From Ruminococcus sp. (GTDB taxonomy: Bacteria > Bacillota > Clostridia > Oscillospirales > Ruminococcaceae), in assembly GCA_029060305.1 (NCBI GenBank), contig JAIDUG010000007.1, positions 34,718-98,717 on the forward strand: DNA of 64,000 bases. The letters run 5' to 3'. Positions within the stretch are counted from its first letter, which is position 1; every line of letters begins with the position of its first letter. The notes under the pieces were generated by a model. That model searched no databases and was not told the origin of the DNA. It saw nothing but the letters and a program-made list of their open reading frames with translations. The position numbers and the translations under genes are program-made. Below, one piece after another: positions 16,113-24,268 of the stretch.

Positions 16113-18554
16113 ATGCCCGAAAACAAACCTACTGTCAGAGATATTCTTGAAGAATATTCTACAGACAAACCCGAAAAAAAATCCGGTGTAGCAACTGCAC
16201 CCAAACCGACTTCCCACAAGAAAACACCTTGGGACGACGATTCTTTAAGGCAGTCAATGAACGACTCCCACTCGAAACATTCCGGTCGGAAGATAACTGT
16301 TCTTAACGGTGCAACCGATGCTGACGGAAATCCGAAACCGGCGGTTTACAACAGCACGGTCATAAACAATCAGATGAGTGCTGACGATATTTCAAAGATA
16401 CGCCGTATGACAGAATCGACAAGAGCAAGAGAGGCGGCGGAACTTCAGAAAAGCAAAAACCACCGCAAAAAAGAAGTTGACTATACTTATAAAAAGGAAA
16501 CCCCTGACGGCGAATATATGTATACTCCGCCTGTTTTCAAAAAGAAAAAGCGAAGTCGTGAGGCTATTATTGCAGAAGCCGAAGACCCTGAAAATTTAAA
16601 ACTCATCACGGATATAGTGCCTCGACCTGCAATAACAAACGCTGTAAAGTATTCAGGAAGAAAAGCCAAACACGTCCGTCAGAAAGTCAACTATCATACG
16701 GAAAATACAGAAGAAATAGATATTAACGTTGAAGAAGAAGAACATGAAAGAGTCACCGAAACAGAAACTTCAACTAAAAAACGTACAAAACGGATAGTTG
16801 ACTTCAATTATTACGGCGACGTTGAAGATGTAGGGCGTGATATACATGAACTGAAAAGTATAATCAAAACCCGTATGACAATACTTTTTCTTGTAACGTT
16901 TTTCAGTCTTTTTGTCACACTTATGAATCAGCTTGAGTTGCCGATTATAGAGATACTCAGTAAAAAAAATCCTATGACTTATCTGCTGATACATCTGCTG
17001 ACCGGAATTATTGCAGTTACTTCATCTTTTGCGGTAATTTCAAAAGGTATCAGTAAACTTTTCAGCCTGAAAGCCGACAGTGATTCAATGACATCTGTTA
17101 CTGCTATAACCTGCCTTATATCAATGCTCCCTTTATTTGCAAATCCCGATTCAATAATGATGGAACGCATTTATATGCCGGTTGGAATACTCGCACTGCT
17201 TACCAACGCTTTAGGAAAATATATGATTCTGCAACGTGCCGAAAGGAATTTCAAGCTCGTATCAAAAAAGGATTTTGAACGCCATGGAATAGTTTACGTG
17301 CGTGATGAGGAACGTGCAGAACGTCTCACACGAGGTACTCTGGGAGATTTTCCGATACTTGCTTCAATGCGGAAAACAGATTTTCTTACTGACTTCCTGA
17401 AATACACCTACTCTTCTGACATCACTGACAAATATTGTCAGAAAGCCACTCCTATATGTCTTATACTGTCGGCGGTAATATCTTTTGTTATAACATTTTT
17501 GTGCAAGGAATCACTGCTGACTATGGATGCTCTTGCTTTCGGAATGTCAATTTTCAGTATGATTATATGTGCAACTTCCTGCGTAGCAATGCCTTTTGTC
17601 GCAAACGTTCCCCTTGAAAGAGTTTCCAACCGTGTACTTATAAAAAAAGGTATAATGCTCGGCTATCAGAGTGTTGACGATTTTTACGATACAAATTCCG
17701 TTTTAGTAAATACCGATTCGCTTTTTCCTGAACACTCCATTCAGTTAAGCGGTGTAAAGGTCTTTTCAAACACAAAAGTAAATGAAGCACTCCTCGAAGC
17801 AGCAAGCCTGACAACACACGCCGGAAGTGTTATGCGACATCTTTTCAGTGACGTTGTTGACGAAAACAACGATATTCTTTACAATATTGAGAACTTCTCA
17901 TATGAGGAATCAATGGGGCTTTGCGGTTGGATTCACAACAGGCGTGTTCTTTTCGGAAACCGTGAACTTATGCACAGCCATAATATAGAGGGTCTCCCGA
18001 CAAAAACAAAGGAAGCTGAATATATAAGCAACGGTCAGGAAGCTATGTATCTTTCGATTTCGGGAAATATAGCCGCACTTTTCACTGTTGAAATACGTGC
18101 AGACCGTGAGGTGAAACGCTGGGCAAGACAGCTTGCAAAACACAAGATATTTATGATTATGAAAAGCGTTGACCCCTGCCTTGCACCTGAAAAAATATCC
18201 ACACTTTTCGGAATATCAAGAAGTATGTTCAGAATATTACCAAAGAAACTTCACGGGGATTTCAACAAGGAAACAAAGAAAACTATTCGTCTGAGTGCAT
18301 CGATAGCCTGCTCTGGTAAATTCTCATCATTTGCACAACTCATCATCGGAACAAAAGTAGTACACTCAGCATCAGTAACAGGGCTTATTTTCCAGACGGT
18401 TTCAATTGTACTGGGATTCCTGCTATGTACTGTACTTCTTATTTCAAAGGCTTTTCAGTTTAACTATGTCTATATGTCGGCAACGGCAATGACCGTATAT
18501 AATTTAGCCTGTACATTATTCACGTATATAGCACTTTGTTCAAAAAAATTCTAA
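16113..18554 (+). CDS. P-type ATPase-like membrane protein lacking the phosphorylation Asp (pseudo-ATPase)
   Basis: An 813-aa protein. Residues 1-~245 are hydrophilic and probably disordered. About eight membrane segments follow, in the 2+4(...)+2 pattern of heavy-metal P-type ATPases. After the segment SCVAMPFVANVP (the position of the CPC metal motif) and LIKKGIML, where DKTGTLT should be, the sequence reads VLVNTDSLF; the phosphorylatable Asp is replaced. A degenerate nucleotide-binding part remains (HNRRVLFGNRELM, TVEIRADREVKRWA), but the GDGxND hinge is absent. Transport by the normal cycle is therefore unlikely; a regulatory or structural role in the envelope is possible. It is expressed with rlmB or alone. 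Confidence 0.65.
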   Translation: MPENKPTVRDILEEYSTDKPEKKSGVATAPKPTSHKKTPWDDDSLRQSMNDSHSKHSGRKITVLNGATDADGNPKPAVYNSTVINNQMSADDISKIRRMTESTRAREAAELQKSKNHRKKEVDYTYKKETPDGEYMYTPPVFKKKKRSREAIIAEAEDPENLKLITDIVPRPAITNAVKYSGRKAKHVRQKVNYHTENTEEIDINVEEEEHERVTETETSTKKRTKRIVDFNYYGDVEDVGRDIHELKSIIKTRMTILFLVTFFSLFVTLMNQLELPIIEILSKKNPMTYLLIHLLTGIIAVTSSFAVISKGISKLFSLKADSDSMTSVTAITCLISMLPLFANPDSIMMERIYMPVGILALLTNALGKYMILQRAERNFKLVSKKDFERHGIVYVRDEERAERLTRGTLGDFPILASMRKTDFLTDFLKYTYSSDITDKYCQKATPICLILSAVISFVITFLCKESLLTMDALAFGMSIFSMIICATSCVAMPFVANVPLERVSNRVLIKKGIMLGYQSVDDFYDTNSVLVNTDSLFPEHSIQLSGVKVFSNTKVNEALLEAASLTTHAGSVMRHLFSDVVDENNDILYNIENFSYEESMGLCGWIHNRRVLFGNRELMHSHNIEGLPTKTKEAEYISNGQEAMYLSISGNIAALFTVEIRADREVKRWARQLAKHKIFMIMKSVDPCLAPEKISTLFGISRSMFRILPKKLHGDFNKETKKTIRLSASIACSGKFSSFAQLIIGTKVVHSASVTGLIFQTVSIVLGFLLCTVLLISKAFQFNYVYMSATAMTVYNLACTLFTYIALCSKKF

Positions 18555-18560
18555 AGCACA

Positions 18561-18607
18561 AAAACCTGTCTCCTGCTGACTACATATACAGTACGGCGAC
18601 AGGTTTT
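18561..18607 (+). terminator. Hairpin between the pseudo-ATPase and LCP genes
   Basis: AAAACCTGTC (18561-18570) pairs with GACAGGTTTT (18598-18607), with a 27-nt loop. Only a short T run follows, so it may be a weak terminator or a leader hairpin for the LCP gene. Confidence 0.5.
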
Positions 18608-18633
18608 ATAAAACTTCTGAAAGGAGTCAAAAA

Positions 18634-20139
18634 ATGGCAGAAAAGTTTCAGAACGACGACAATATGGACAATCAGAATACTTTGAATATTCCGATACCGA
18701 AAAACCGCCCTGATTACAGGCGACCAAATCCCAACAGAAAACCTCAGCCGAGACAGTCCGGTCAGCAAAGACCTTCAACACAATCAAAACAAAACAACGT
18801 TAAGAGACAGCATCCCCGACCGAATAATACTTCACACCAATATAATTCCGGCTATCAGAATCCGAATTATCAGCAGTATAACTCCGGCTATCAGAACCAA
18901 AACTATCAGCAGTATAACTCCGGCTATCAGAATCCAAACTACCAACAGTATAACTCCGGTTATCAGAATCAAAATCATCAGCAGTATAACTCCGGCTATC
19001 AGAATCCGAACTATCAGCAGTATAACTCCGGCTATCAGAATCCGAATTACCAATATCAGAACCCTGATTATAACAGGAATCCAAATCCGCAGAATATGGC
19101 ATATCAACAGCCACAACGTACAACAAGGCAACCTGCTCCCAACCAACGCCCTGCACGTACCAAAAAAAGAAAACACAAAAGTATTTTAGGAAGTGTTGTA
19201 AAACGTGTGATTTTCAGTCTGCTTACAATTCTTATACTGCTTTTCGGTGTGTACTCCTGTACAGCGTTCACCATAATAGGAAAAATCGGCAAACAGGATT
19301 CCGGTAACCGCAACCGTGCAAGCAACACTCTTTCAAGAAGTTATGTAAAAAGCGTACTTGTGATAGGTTCTGACGGTCGCTCACCTGACGAACAGGGACG
19401 TTCAGATTCAATGATACTGCTTTCTTTCAACAGCCGTACAAATCAGATTATTTTAACTTCATTTATGCGTGACTGCTATGTGAATATTCCCGATTACGGA
19501 ATGGACAAGTTAAATTCGGCTTATTCATATGGCGGAGCTGATTTGCTTATGGATACTATCGAAAATAATTTCAATATAAAAATCGACGACTATGTTACAG
19601 TAAACTTTATATCGTTTTCAGGAATTATCGACGCTGTAGGCGGTATTGATATTGAAGTTTCCGACGATGAGGCACAGGCAATAAATGATATACTTTTTTC
19701 GGAAGTAAACGGTCTTATGGGTGATGACCAGTGGGCAGACTTCCTTGATAGCGGTGGTAAACATCATCTTAACGGCAAACAGGCACTTTCGTATGCACGA
19801 ATAAGGTATGTAGGAAACAATGATTTTGAACGCACAAGCCGTCAGAGAGAAGTTATCACAAAGATTATTCCAAAAGCTGTAAATCCGATTTCAATAAACC
19901 GCATAGCAAAAAACGTAATTCCGCAAGTAAACACAAATATGTCGTCTATAAAAATGTATCTGTTTTCCTTGCAACTTCCTCTTGCAATACGTTACGATGT
20001 AAAACAGATTCAGATTCCTGCGGAAGGCACTTACTATCCGGAGGACGTCTGGACGGCAAGCGGTGATATTCAGAACGTATTACAGGTAGATTTAAACGCA
20101 AACTACAATATTCTCGAAAGCGAAATTTTCGACCATTAA
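18634..20139 (+). CDS. LytR-CpsA-Psr (LCP) ligase with Q/N-rich repeat N terminus
   Basis: A 501-aa protein. The cytoplasmic N-terminal ~185 residues are rich in N, Q, Y, P and contain about six copies of a 12-residue unit (QQYNSGYQNPNY). A basic stretch KKRKHKS and one membrane helix (about 188-212) follow, then an LCP domain: VLVIGSDGR, GRSDSMILLS, MRDCYVNIPDYGMDKLNSAY, GGIDIEVSDDE, HLNGKQALSYARIRY. LCP enzymes attach polyprenyl-linked glycopolymers (teichoic acids, capsule) to peptidoglycan. A second LCP gene is at 29920-31710. RBS AAGGAG before ATG. Confidence 0.92.
   Translation: MAEKFQNDDNMDNQNTLNIPIPKNRPDYRRPNPNRKPQPRQSGQQRPSTQSKQNNVKRQHPRPNNTSHQYNSGYQNPNYQQYNSGYQNQNYQQYNSGYQNPNYQQYNSGYQNQNHQQYNSGYQNPNYQQYNSGYQNPNYQYQNPDYNRNPNPQNMAYQQPQRTTRQPAPNQRPARTKKRKHKSILGSVVKRVIFSLLTILILLFGVYSCTAFTIIGKIGKQDSGNRNRASNTLSRSYVKSVLVIGSDGRSPDEQGRSDSMILLSFNSRTNQIILTSFMRDCYVNIPDYGMDKLNSAYSYGGADLLMDTIENNFNIKIDDYVTVNFISFSGIIDAVGGIDIEVSDDEAQAINDILFSEVNGLMGDDQWADFLDSGGKHHLNGKQALSYARIRYVGNNDFERTSRQREVITKIIPKAVNPISINRIAKNVIPQVNTNMSSIKMYLFSLQLPLAIRYDVKQIQIPAEGTYYPEDVWTASGDIQNVLQVDLNANYNILESEIFDH
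18838..19053 (+). repeat. Tandem 36-bp coding repeat (about six units) in the LCP gene
   Basis: A 36-bp unit encoding QQYNSGYQNPNY/QQYNSGYQNQNY repeats in frame about six times with few substitutions (for example NQNH in unit 4). Near-identical units predict copy-number variation between strains. Confidence 0.85.
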
Positions 20140-20148
20140 ACAAAAACT

Positions 20149-20181
20149 CCGGCGGACTTTTACGTCAACCGGAATTTTTTT
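20149..20181. terminator. Bidirectional terminator between LCP and pdxY
   Basis: A CTCCGG/CCGGAA-type stem with a long loop lies between the convergent stops, flanked by an A run on one side and a T7 run on the other. Confidence 0.6.
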
Positions 20182-20193
20182 ATTTACAAATAA

Positions 20194-21027
20194 TTATTTT
20201 GTCATTTCGATAAGTTTTCCGATACACAACTCAAAACAACTTCCGTACCACATTTCCTCAAAATAAGGCATAGTAGCTTTTATACACTCAACAGTGTAAT
20301 TCACGGCAATATCAAGTGATTTCTGAATATCTTTTCCGAGAGTAACCGCACCAGTGAAAACGCTTGCAAAAATATCACCTGTTCCGTGTACAGAACGTTC
20401 TATATTTTCGCCGAAAGAACAGTAAAAACGGTCGTTGACGGAATCGTAAGCCATTGCACCCTGTTCCCTGTTATCGAAATGTACTCCGGTAAGTACAGGA
20501 ATTTTACAACCAAGTCCGGCAAGTCTGCGGAGAATGTTTTCAGCGTAATTTCTTTCATAAGTCTCAGTGTAAGGAATTTTCAGCATAAAAGAGGCTTCCG
20601 TCATATTAGGGAGAATGTAATCGGCTTTTGAACAGAGACTACTCATTTTTTCCGCAAAATCTTCACCGAATCCTGCATAGAATTTTCCGTTGTCGCCGAG
20701 TACTGGGTCTACTATTATAACGTTTTCTTCTGTTCTGAAGTCATCGAAAAATTCCGATACTATATTTATCTGTTCAGCGGAGCCGAGGTAACCTGTATAG
20801 ACTGCATTGAATTTCAGATTAAGATTTTTCCAGTGATTTGCAATTTCCGGAATATCGTCTGTAAGGTCACGGAAAGTATATCCGGTAAAACCTCCGGTAT
20901 GTGTGGAAAGTACAGCAGTAGGAATAACAGCGGTTTCAATGCCCATTGCGGAAATTATCGGAAGTGCAACCGTAAGCGAACATTTTCCGAAACAGGAAAT
21001 ATCCTGAATTGTAACAGCTTTTTTCAT
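20194..21027 (-). CDS. pdxY: Pyridoxal/pyridoxamine kinase (PfkB-like superfamily)
   Basis: A 277-aa cytoplasmic kinase that phosphorylates pyridoxal or pyridoxamine for PLP salvage. The N terminus AVTIQDISCFGKCSLTVALP is characteristic of the family, with the lid motif STHTGGFTGYT, the acidic VDPVLGDNGKFY region and the ATP/anion-hole motif VHGTGDIFASVF holding the catalytic Asp. It is a single gene with its own consensus promoter. The symbol could equally be pdxK. Confidence 0.88.
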   Translation of the reverse strand: MKKAVTIQDISCFGKCSLTVALPIISAMGIETAVIPTAVLSTHTGGFTGYTFRDLTDDIPEIANHWKNLNLKFNAVYTGYLGSAEQINIVSEFFDDFRTEENVIIVDPVLGDNGKFYAGFGEDFAEKMSSLCSKADYILPNMTEASFMLKIPYTETYERNYAENILRRLAGLGCKIPVLTGVHFDNREQGAMAYDSVNDRFYCSFGENIERSVHGTGDIFASVFTGAVTLGKDIQKSLDIAVNYTVECIKATMPYFEEMWYGSCFELCIGKLIEMTK

Positions 21028-21062
21028 GATAAAAATCTCTCCTTTTTATTGGTAGTGATTTT

Positions 21063-21091
21063 ATTATAGATTATTCCTGAAAATCTGTCAA
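21063..21091 (-). promoter_or_regulatory. Consensus sigma-A promoter of pdxY
   Basis: On the minus strand, TTGACA (21086-21091), a 17-bp spacer and TATAAT (21063-21068). Confidence 0.85.
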
Positions 21092-21155
21092 TAACCAGTT
21101 TTTACTTTTATTTGCATATCAGAAAAGAAACGTTCTGAAAAAGTTTCGGAAAGTA

Positions 21156-21184
21156 TTTACTTTTTGAAAAAAATATAGTATAAT
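21156..21184 (+). promoter_or_regulatory. Probable promoter of the glutamine-synthetase-like gene
   Basis: TTTACT (21156-21161), 17-bp spacer, TATAAT (21179-21184); ACGGAGG before ATG 21220. No long leader with paired ANTAR-type hairpins is evident. Confidence 0.5.
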
Positions 21185-21219
21185 TAATTGATGATTCAAA
21201 ATTTTACGGAGGTTATAGA

Positions 21220-22509
21220 ATGAGTAAAGCACCAAAAGAAATACTGAAATTTATAGAAGAAAACGACGTTAAATTCATACGTCTGACATTTTCGGACATT
21301 TCCGGAAACCTCAAAAACATTGCCATTATGCCGAATGAACTTCCGAGGGCTTTCACTGACGGCATACCGTTTGACGCTTCTTCATTCAGCGGAAACTGTT
21401 CAGATTTGCTTTTGTTTCCGGATATTTCCACACTGTCGGTACTGCCGTGGAGACCAAAATCGGGACGGGTTGTACGTTTTTTCTGCAACCTCAAGAATCC
21501 CGACGGCTCGGACTATGCAGGAGATATAAGAAGCGAACTCACACGTTATATAAATTCACTCCGTCTTGACGGCTATTCGTGCGAAATGGGTACGAAATGT
21601 GAGTTTTACCTTTTTGACCTCAACGACAAAAGTGAACCGACTAAATTTCCACACGACAACGGAAGTTATCTGGACGTTGCACCTCTTGACAAGTGCGAAA
21701 ATGCCCGTCGTGAAATATGTCTTACACTTGAAGAAATGGGAATAAATCCGACAAGTTCATGTCATAAGCACGGTCCGGGGCAGAATGAGATAGAGTTCCG
21801 TGAAAATGAACCGGTAACCGCTGGCGACAATATGGTACATTACAAGACGGTTGTAAAATCCATTTCCGCACAGAACGGTCTTTTTGCTTCATTTATGCCG
21901 AAACCTTTACCAAATGAACACGGCAGTGCTTTGAGTATATCCCTCAGTCTCAGAAAAAACGGTGAACAGATTTTCAGCAACGACCCTGAAAAAATGTCAC
22001 ACGAGGGAAAGTGTTTCATTTCGGGAGTACTCCGCCGTATACGTGAAATAACGGCTTTTCTGAACCCGATAACAAATTCTTATAAGCGTTTCGGTATCGG
22101 GTACGCTCCGAAATACGTCAACTGGTCTTTTGATAACTGTTCACAGCTTATAAGAATCCCACGCAGTACAACACCACGTATAGAAGTACGTTCCGCTGAT
22201 GCTTGCTGTAATCCGTATATAGCATTCAAATTAATTCTTTCTTCCGGCATAGAGGGAATAAAGTCCGGTGACTGTTCGCTCCTCGAAAAGACCCTTAAAC
22301 ACCCTGAAAACCCGCTTGATTTTCAGCCGTTGCCGTCGTCACTCGAAGAAGCGGTTTCGATTGCAAAAAACAGCGATTTTGTGCGTTCAAACCTTTCCGG
22401 CGAAATTCTCGATAATTTATTCGTGACGTTCACAAAGCAGATTCAGGAATACAACCTCGCACACAACAAGGACGAATTTGAAGAACGTCAGTATTTCAAA
22501 TATATCTGA
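21220..22509 (+). CDS. Glutamine synthetase type I, divergent (two metal ligands replaced)
   Basis: A 429-aa protein collinear with clostridial GlnA: beta-grasp N domain (RLTFSDISGNLKNIAI), FDASSFSG, the PDISTLSVLPW segment, CEFYLF, PNEHGSA, NSYKRF, LIRIPRSTTPRIEVRSADACCNPYIAF. Two metal/ammonia-site segments are altered: the usual HHE before GPGQNEI reads CHK, and the usual GSGxH reads GSALS, so a Mg-binding Glu and His appear to be lost. The downstream ANTAR gene suggests a nitrogen-responsive unit as in clostridial glnA-glnR. The protein may be a weak enzyme or a sensor; overall family assignment is firm, activity is doubtful. Confidence 0.8.
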   Translation: MSKAPKEILKFIEENDVKFIRLTFSDISGNLKNIAIMPNELPRAFTDGIPFDASSFSGNCSDLLLFPDISTLSVLPWRPKSGRVVRFFCNLKNPDGSDYAGDIRSELTRYINSLRLDGYSCEMGTKCEFYLFDLNDKSEPTKFPHDNGSYLDVAPLDKCENARREICLTLEEMGINPTSSCHKHGPGQNEIEFRENEPVTAGDNMVHYKTVVKSISAQNGLFASFMPKPLPNEHGSALSISLSLRKNGEQIFSNDPEKMSHEGKCFISGVLRRIREITAFLNPITNSYKRFGIGYAPKYVNWSFDNCSQLIRIPRSTTPRIEVRSADACCNPYIAFKLILSSGIEGIKSGDCSLLEKTLKHPENPLDFQPLPSSLEEAVSIAKNSDFVRSNLSGEILDNLFVTFTKQIQEYNLAHNKDEFEERQYFKYI

Positions 22510-22522
22510 CAGGTGAAATGTT

Positions 22523-23071
22523 ATGACAAGTTTAATTATTTCACCAAACGCCGAAAATATAGCCGTTATTGAAAACGTGCTGAAAGAAAACGTTTCCGGA
22601 CATATCGTCACTGCAAACTCCGGAAACGAGGCTCGCAGAATTATTTCGGGAGATACTCAACCGGATTTGGTTATTATAGATACTCCGCTGACGGACGAAT
22701 TTGGACAGGAGCTTGCGGTCACACTCTCAGATGTAACCAATGTGATACTGATTTGCAGAAACGATATTGCGGAAGATATTGCACCGTCACTTCCCTCAGA
22801 AATCATAGTTGTCCAGAAACCTTTCACACGTGAGGACTTCAGAATTTCCGTTGAGAATTTTTCGGAAACACACGGTCTGAAACGTGAAAGTGCCGATATT
22901 CTCACGAAAATTGAAGAAATGCGGTTAATCAACCGTGCAAAGCGTACGCTTATCGAGTACCTTAAATTCACCGAACCACAGGCACACCGTTATATTGAAA
23001 AACAGGCTATGAATAACCGTCAAACTCGCCGTGAGGTTGCGGAAAGAATACTGAATACATACAAAAAATAA
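22523..23071 (+). CDS. ANTAR-domain response regulator (antiterminator)
   Basis: A 182-aa protein with a degenerate receiver domain (residues ~1-110; IIDTPLTDEF at the phospho-acceptor strand) and a C-terminal ANTAR domain of about 55 residues (RLINRAKRTLIEYLKFTEPQAHRYIEKQAMN split over the helices). ANTAR proteins bind paired stem-loops in nascent RNA and block termination, often in nitrogen control. It starts 13 bp after the glutamine synthetase gene with which it must be cotranscribed. Confidence 0.88.
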   Translation: MTSLIISPNAENIAVIENVLKENVSGHIVTANSGNEARRIISGDTQPDLVIIDTPLTDEFGQELAVTLSDVTNVILICRNDIAEDIAPSLPSEIIVVQKPFTREDFRISVENFSETHGLKRESADILTKIEEMRLINRAKRTLIEYLKFTEPQAHRYIEKQAMNNRQTRREVAERILNTYKK

Positions 23072-23100
23072 AACCGTCCTTTTTTCAGGACGGTTTTTTT
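23071..23100. terminator. Strong terminator after the ANTAR gene
   Basis: AAACCGTCCT (23071-23080) pairs with AGGACGGTTT (23087-23096), followed by T residues; it can also serve the convergent minus-strand gene ending at 23103. Confidence 0.9.
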
Positions 23101-23102
23101 AA

Positions 23103-23594
23103 TTATTCTTCGCTTTTTGCTGACTCGAAATCCTCAATAGTAAGGTTTTCGTAATCAAATTCGAGAAGTTCGTTACAGTTAGGGCAGTTCATAGAACCTT
23201 CTTCAATCATATCTTCATTGAGAAGAATAGTATCTCCGCAGGTGGGACAGTTAATTTCGTAAAGTTCGTCATCGTCCTCATCGAAATCATAGTCTTCATC
23301 GTCTAACTCAAAATCATCGTCGTCGTCATCTTCGTCATTGAAACAATCACATTCTCCGCACTTGAAATCATCGTCGCCGAAAATCTCAGTTTCAACTTCA
23401 CCCAAATCTTCGTCAAGGTCTTCACAAAGTTCTGTGAGTTCGTCAATCTGTGACTGTAAGTCATCAACGTAAAGCACTATATCAGAAAGAAGCTCTGACA
23501 TCTGATTAAGAATTTTGCCCTCTTTTGTAGAACAGTCAATTTCAAGACCGTCCATAAGTCCCTTTAAATAGGACATCTTTTCAGTAAGTTTCAT
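23103..23594 (-). CDS. CD1247-like acidic protein with zinc ribbon
   Basis: A 163-aa protein. Residues 1-75 form a helical, coiled-coil-like domain (MKLTEKMSYLKGLMDGLEI is typical of the CD1247 N-terminal domain family). Then come a CGEC pair, a stretch of almost only Asp/Glu (about 85-115) and a C-terminal zinc ribbon CPTC...CPNC. No enzymatic motif is present. It is the last gene of the efp-side minus-strand run; a role in transcription or translation is only a guess. Confidence 0.7.
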   Translation of the reverse strand: MKLTEKMSYLKGLMDGLEIDCSTKEGKILNQMSELLSDIVLYVDDLQSQIDELTELCEDLDEDLGEVETEIFGDDDFKCGECDCFNDEDDDDDDFELDDEDYDFDEDDDELYEINCPTCGDTILLNEDMIEEGSMNCPNCNELLEFDYENLTIEDFESAKSEE

Positions 23595-23627
23595 TAAGAT
23601 AAACTCCTTTTTCAGAGGATACAGCGA

Positions 23628-24185
23628 TTATGCTCTTGACATATATTCGCCGGTTCTTGTGTCAATCTGAATTTTTTCGCCCTCATTTATGAAAAGCGGT
23701 ACTTTAACCTCTGCACCTGTTTCAACGGTAGCGGGTTTAGTAGCATTTGTAGCGGTGTCGCCTTTGAAGCCTGGGTCTGTCTGAGTAACGACGAGTTCAA
23801 CAAAGTTAGGCGGTTCGATACCGAAAACAGAGCCTTTATAGGAAAGAACCTTACAAATCATTTCTTCCTTTACGAAACGGAAAGCGTCGCCGAGCTTGTC
23901 CTCGCTAATCGGAACCTGTTCATAAGTTTCCATATCCATAAAGTAATAAAGTTCGCCGTCATTGTAGCTATACTGCATATCCTTTCTCTCGACAAAAGCA
24001 GTCGGGAATTTAGCAGTAGGGTTGAAAGAAGTTTCAACCACAGAGCCTGTGATTACGTTCTTGTACTTTGTTCTTACGAAAGCGGCACCCTTACCAGGTT
24101 TTACGTGCTGAAACTCGATAACCTGAACAACCTGACCGTCGAGTTCAAAAGTAACGCCGTTTCTGAAATCTCCTGCTGAAATCAT
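23628..24185 (-). CDS. efp: Translation elongation factor P
   Basis: A 185-aa protein with the three beta-barrel domains of EF-P, which relieves ribosome stalling at polyproline. The modified loop near residue 32 reads [12 protein letters not shown], with the expected Lys at the tip; the C-terminal domain ends in [17 protein letters not shown]. Own promoter upstream (TTGCAA-17-TAAAAT), RBS CGGAGG. Confidence 0.96.
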   Translation of the reverse strand: MISAGDFRNGVTFELDGQVVQVIEFQHVKPGKGAAFVRTKYKNVITGSVVETSFNPTAKFPTAFVERKDMQYSYNDGELYYFMDMETYEQVPISEDKLGDAFRFVKEEMICKVLSYKGSVFGIEPPNFVELVVTQTDPGFKGDTATNATKPATVETGAEVKVPLFINEGEKIQIDTRTGEYMSRA

Positions 24186-24222
24186 TGATAAATACCTCCG
24201 TATTTTGAAATATTATATACAT

Positions 24223-24251
24223 ATTTTACCACATCTGAAAGAATTTTGCAA
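24223..24251 (-). promoter_or_regulatory. Promoter of efp
   Basis: On the minus strand, TTGCAA (24246-24251), a 17-bp spacer and TAAAAT (24223-24228). Confidence 0.6.
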
Positions 24252-24268
24252 TACCTTTAAGCAAAATA

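Noticed and set aside
18838..19053. Possible CRISPR array
   Set aside because: Units are contiguous, without unique spacers, and in frame within the LCP gene. No cas genes in the window.
18800..19176. Minus-strand repetitive ORFs over the LCP N terminus
   Set aside because: Antisense of the 36-bp coding repeat; no start context and no plausible protein.
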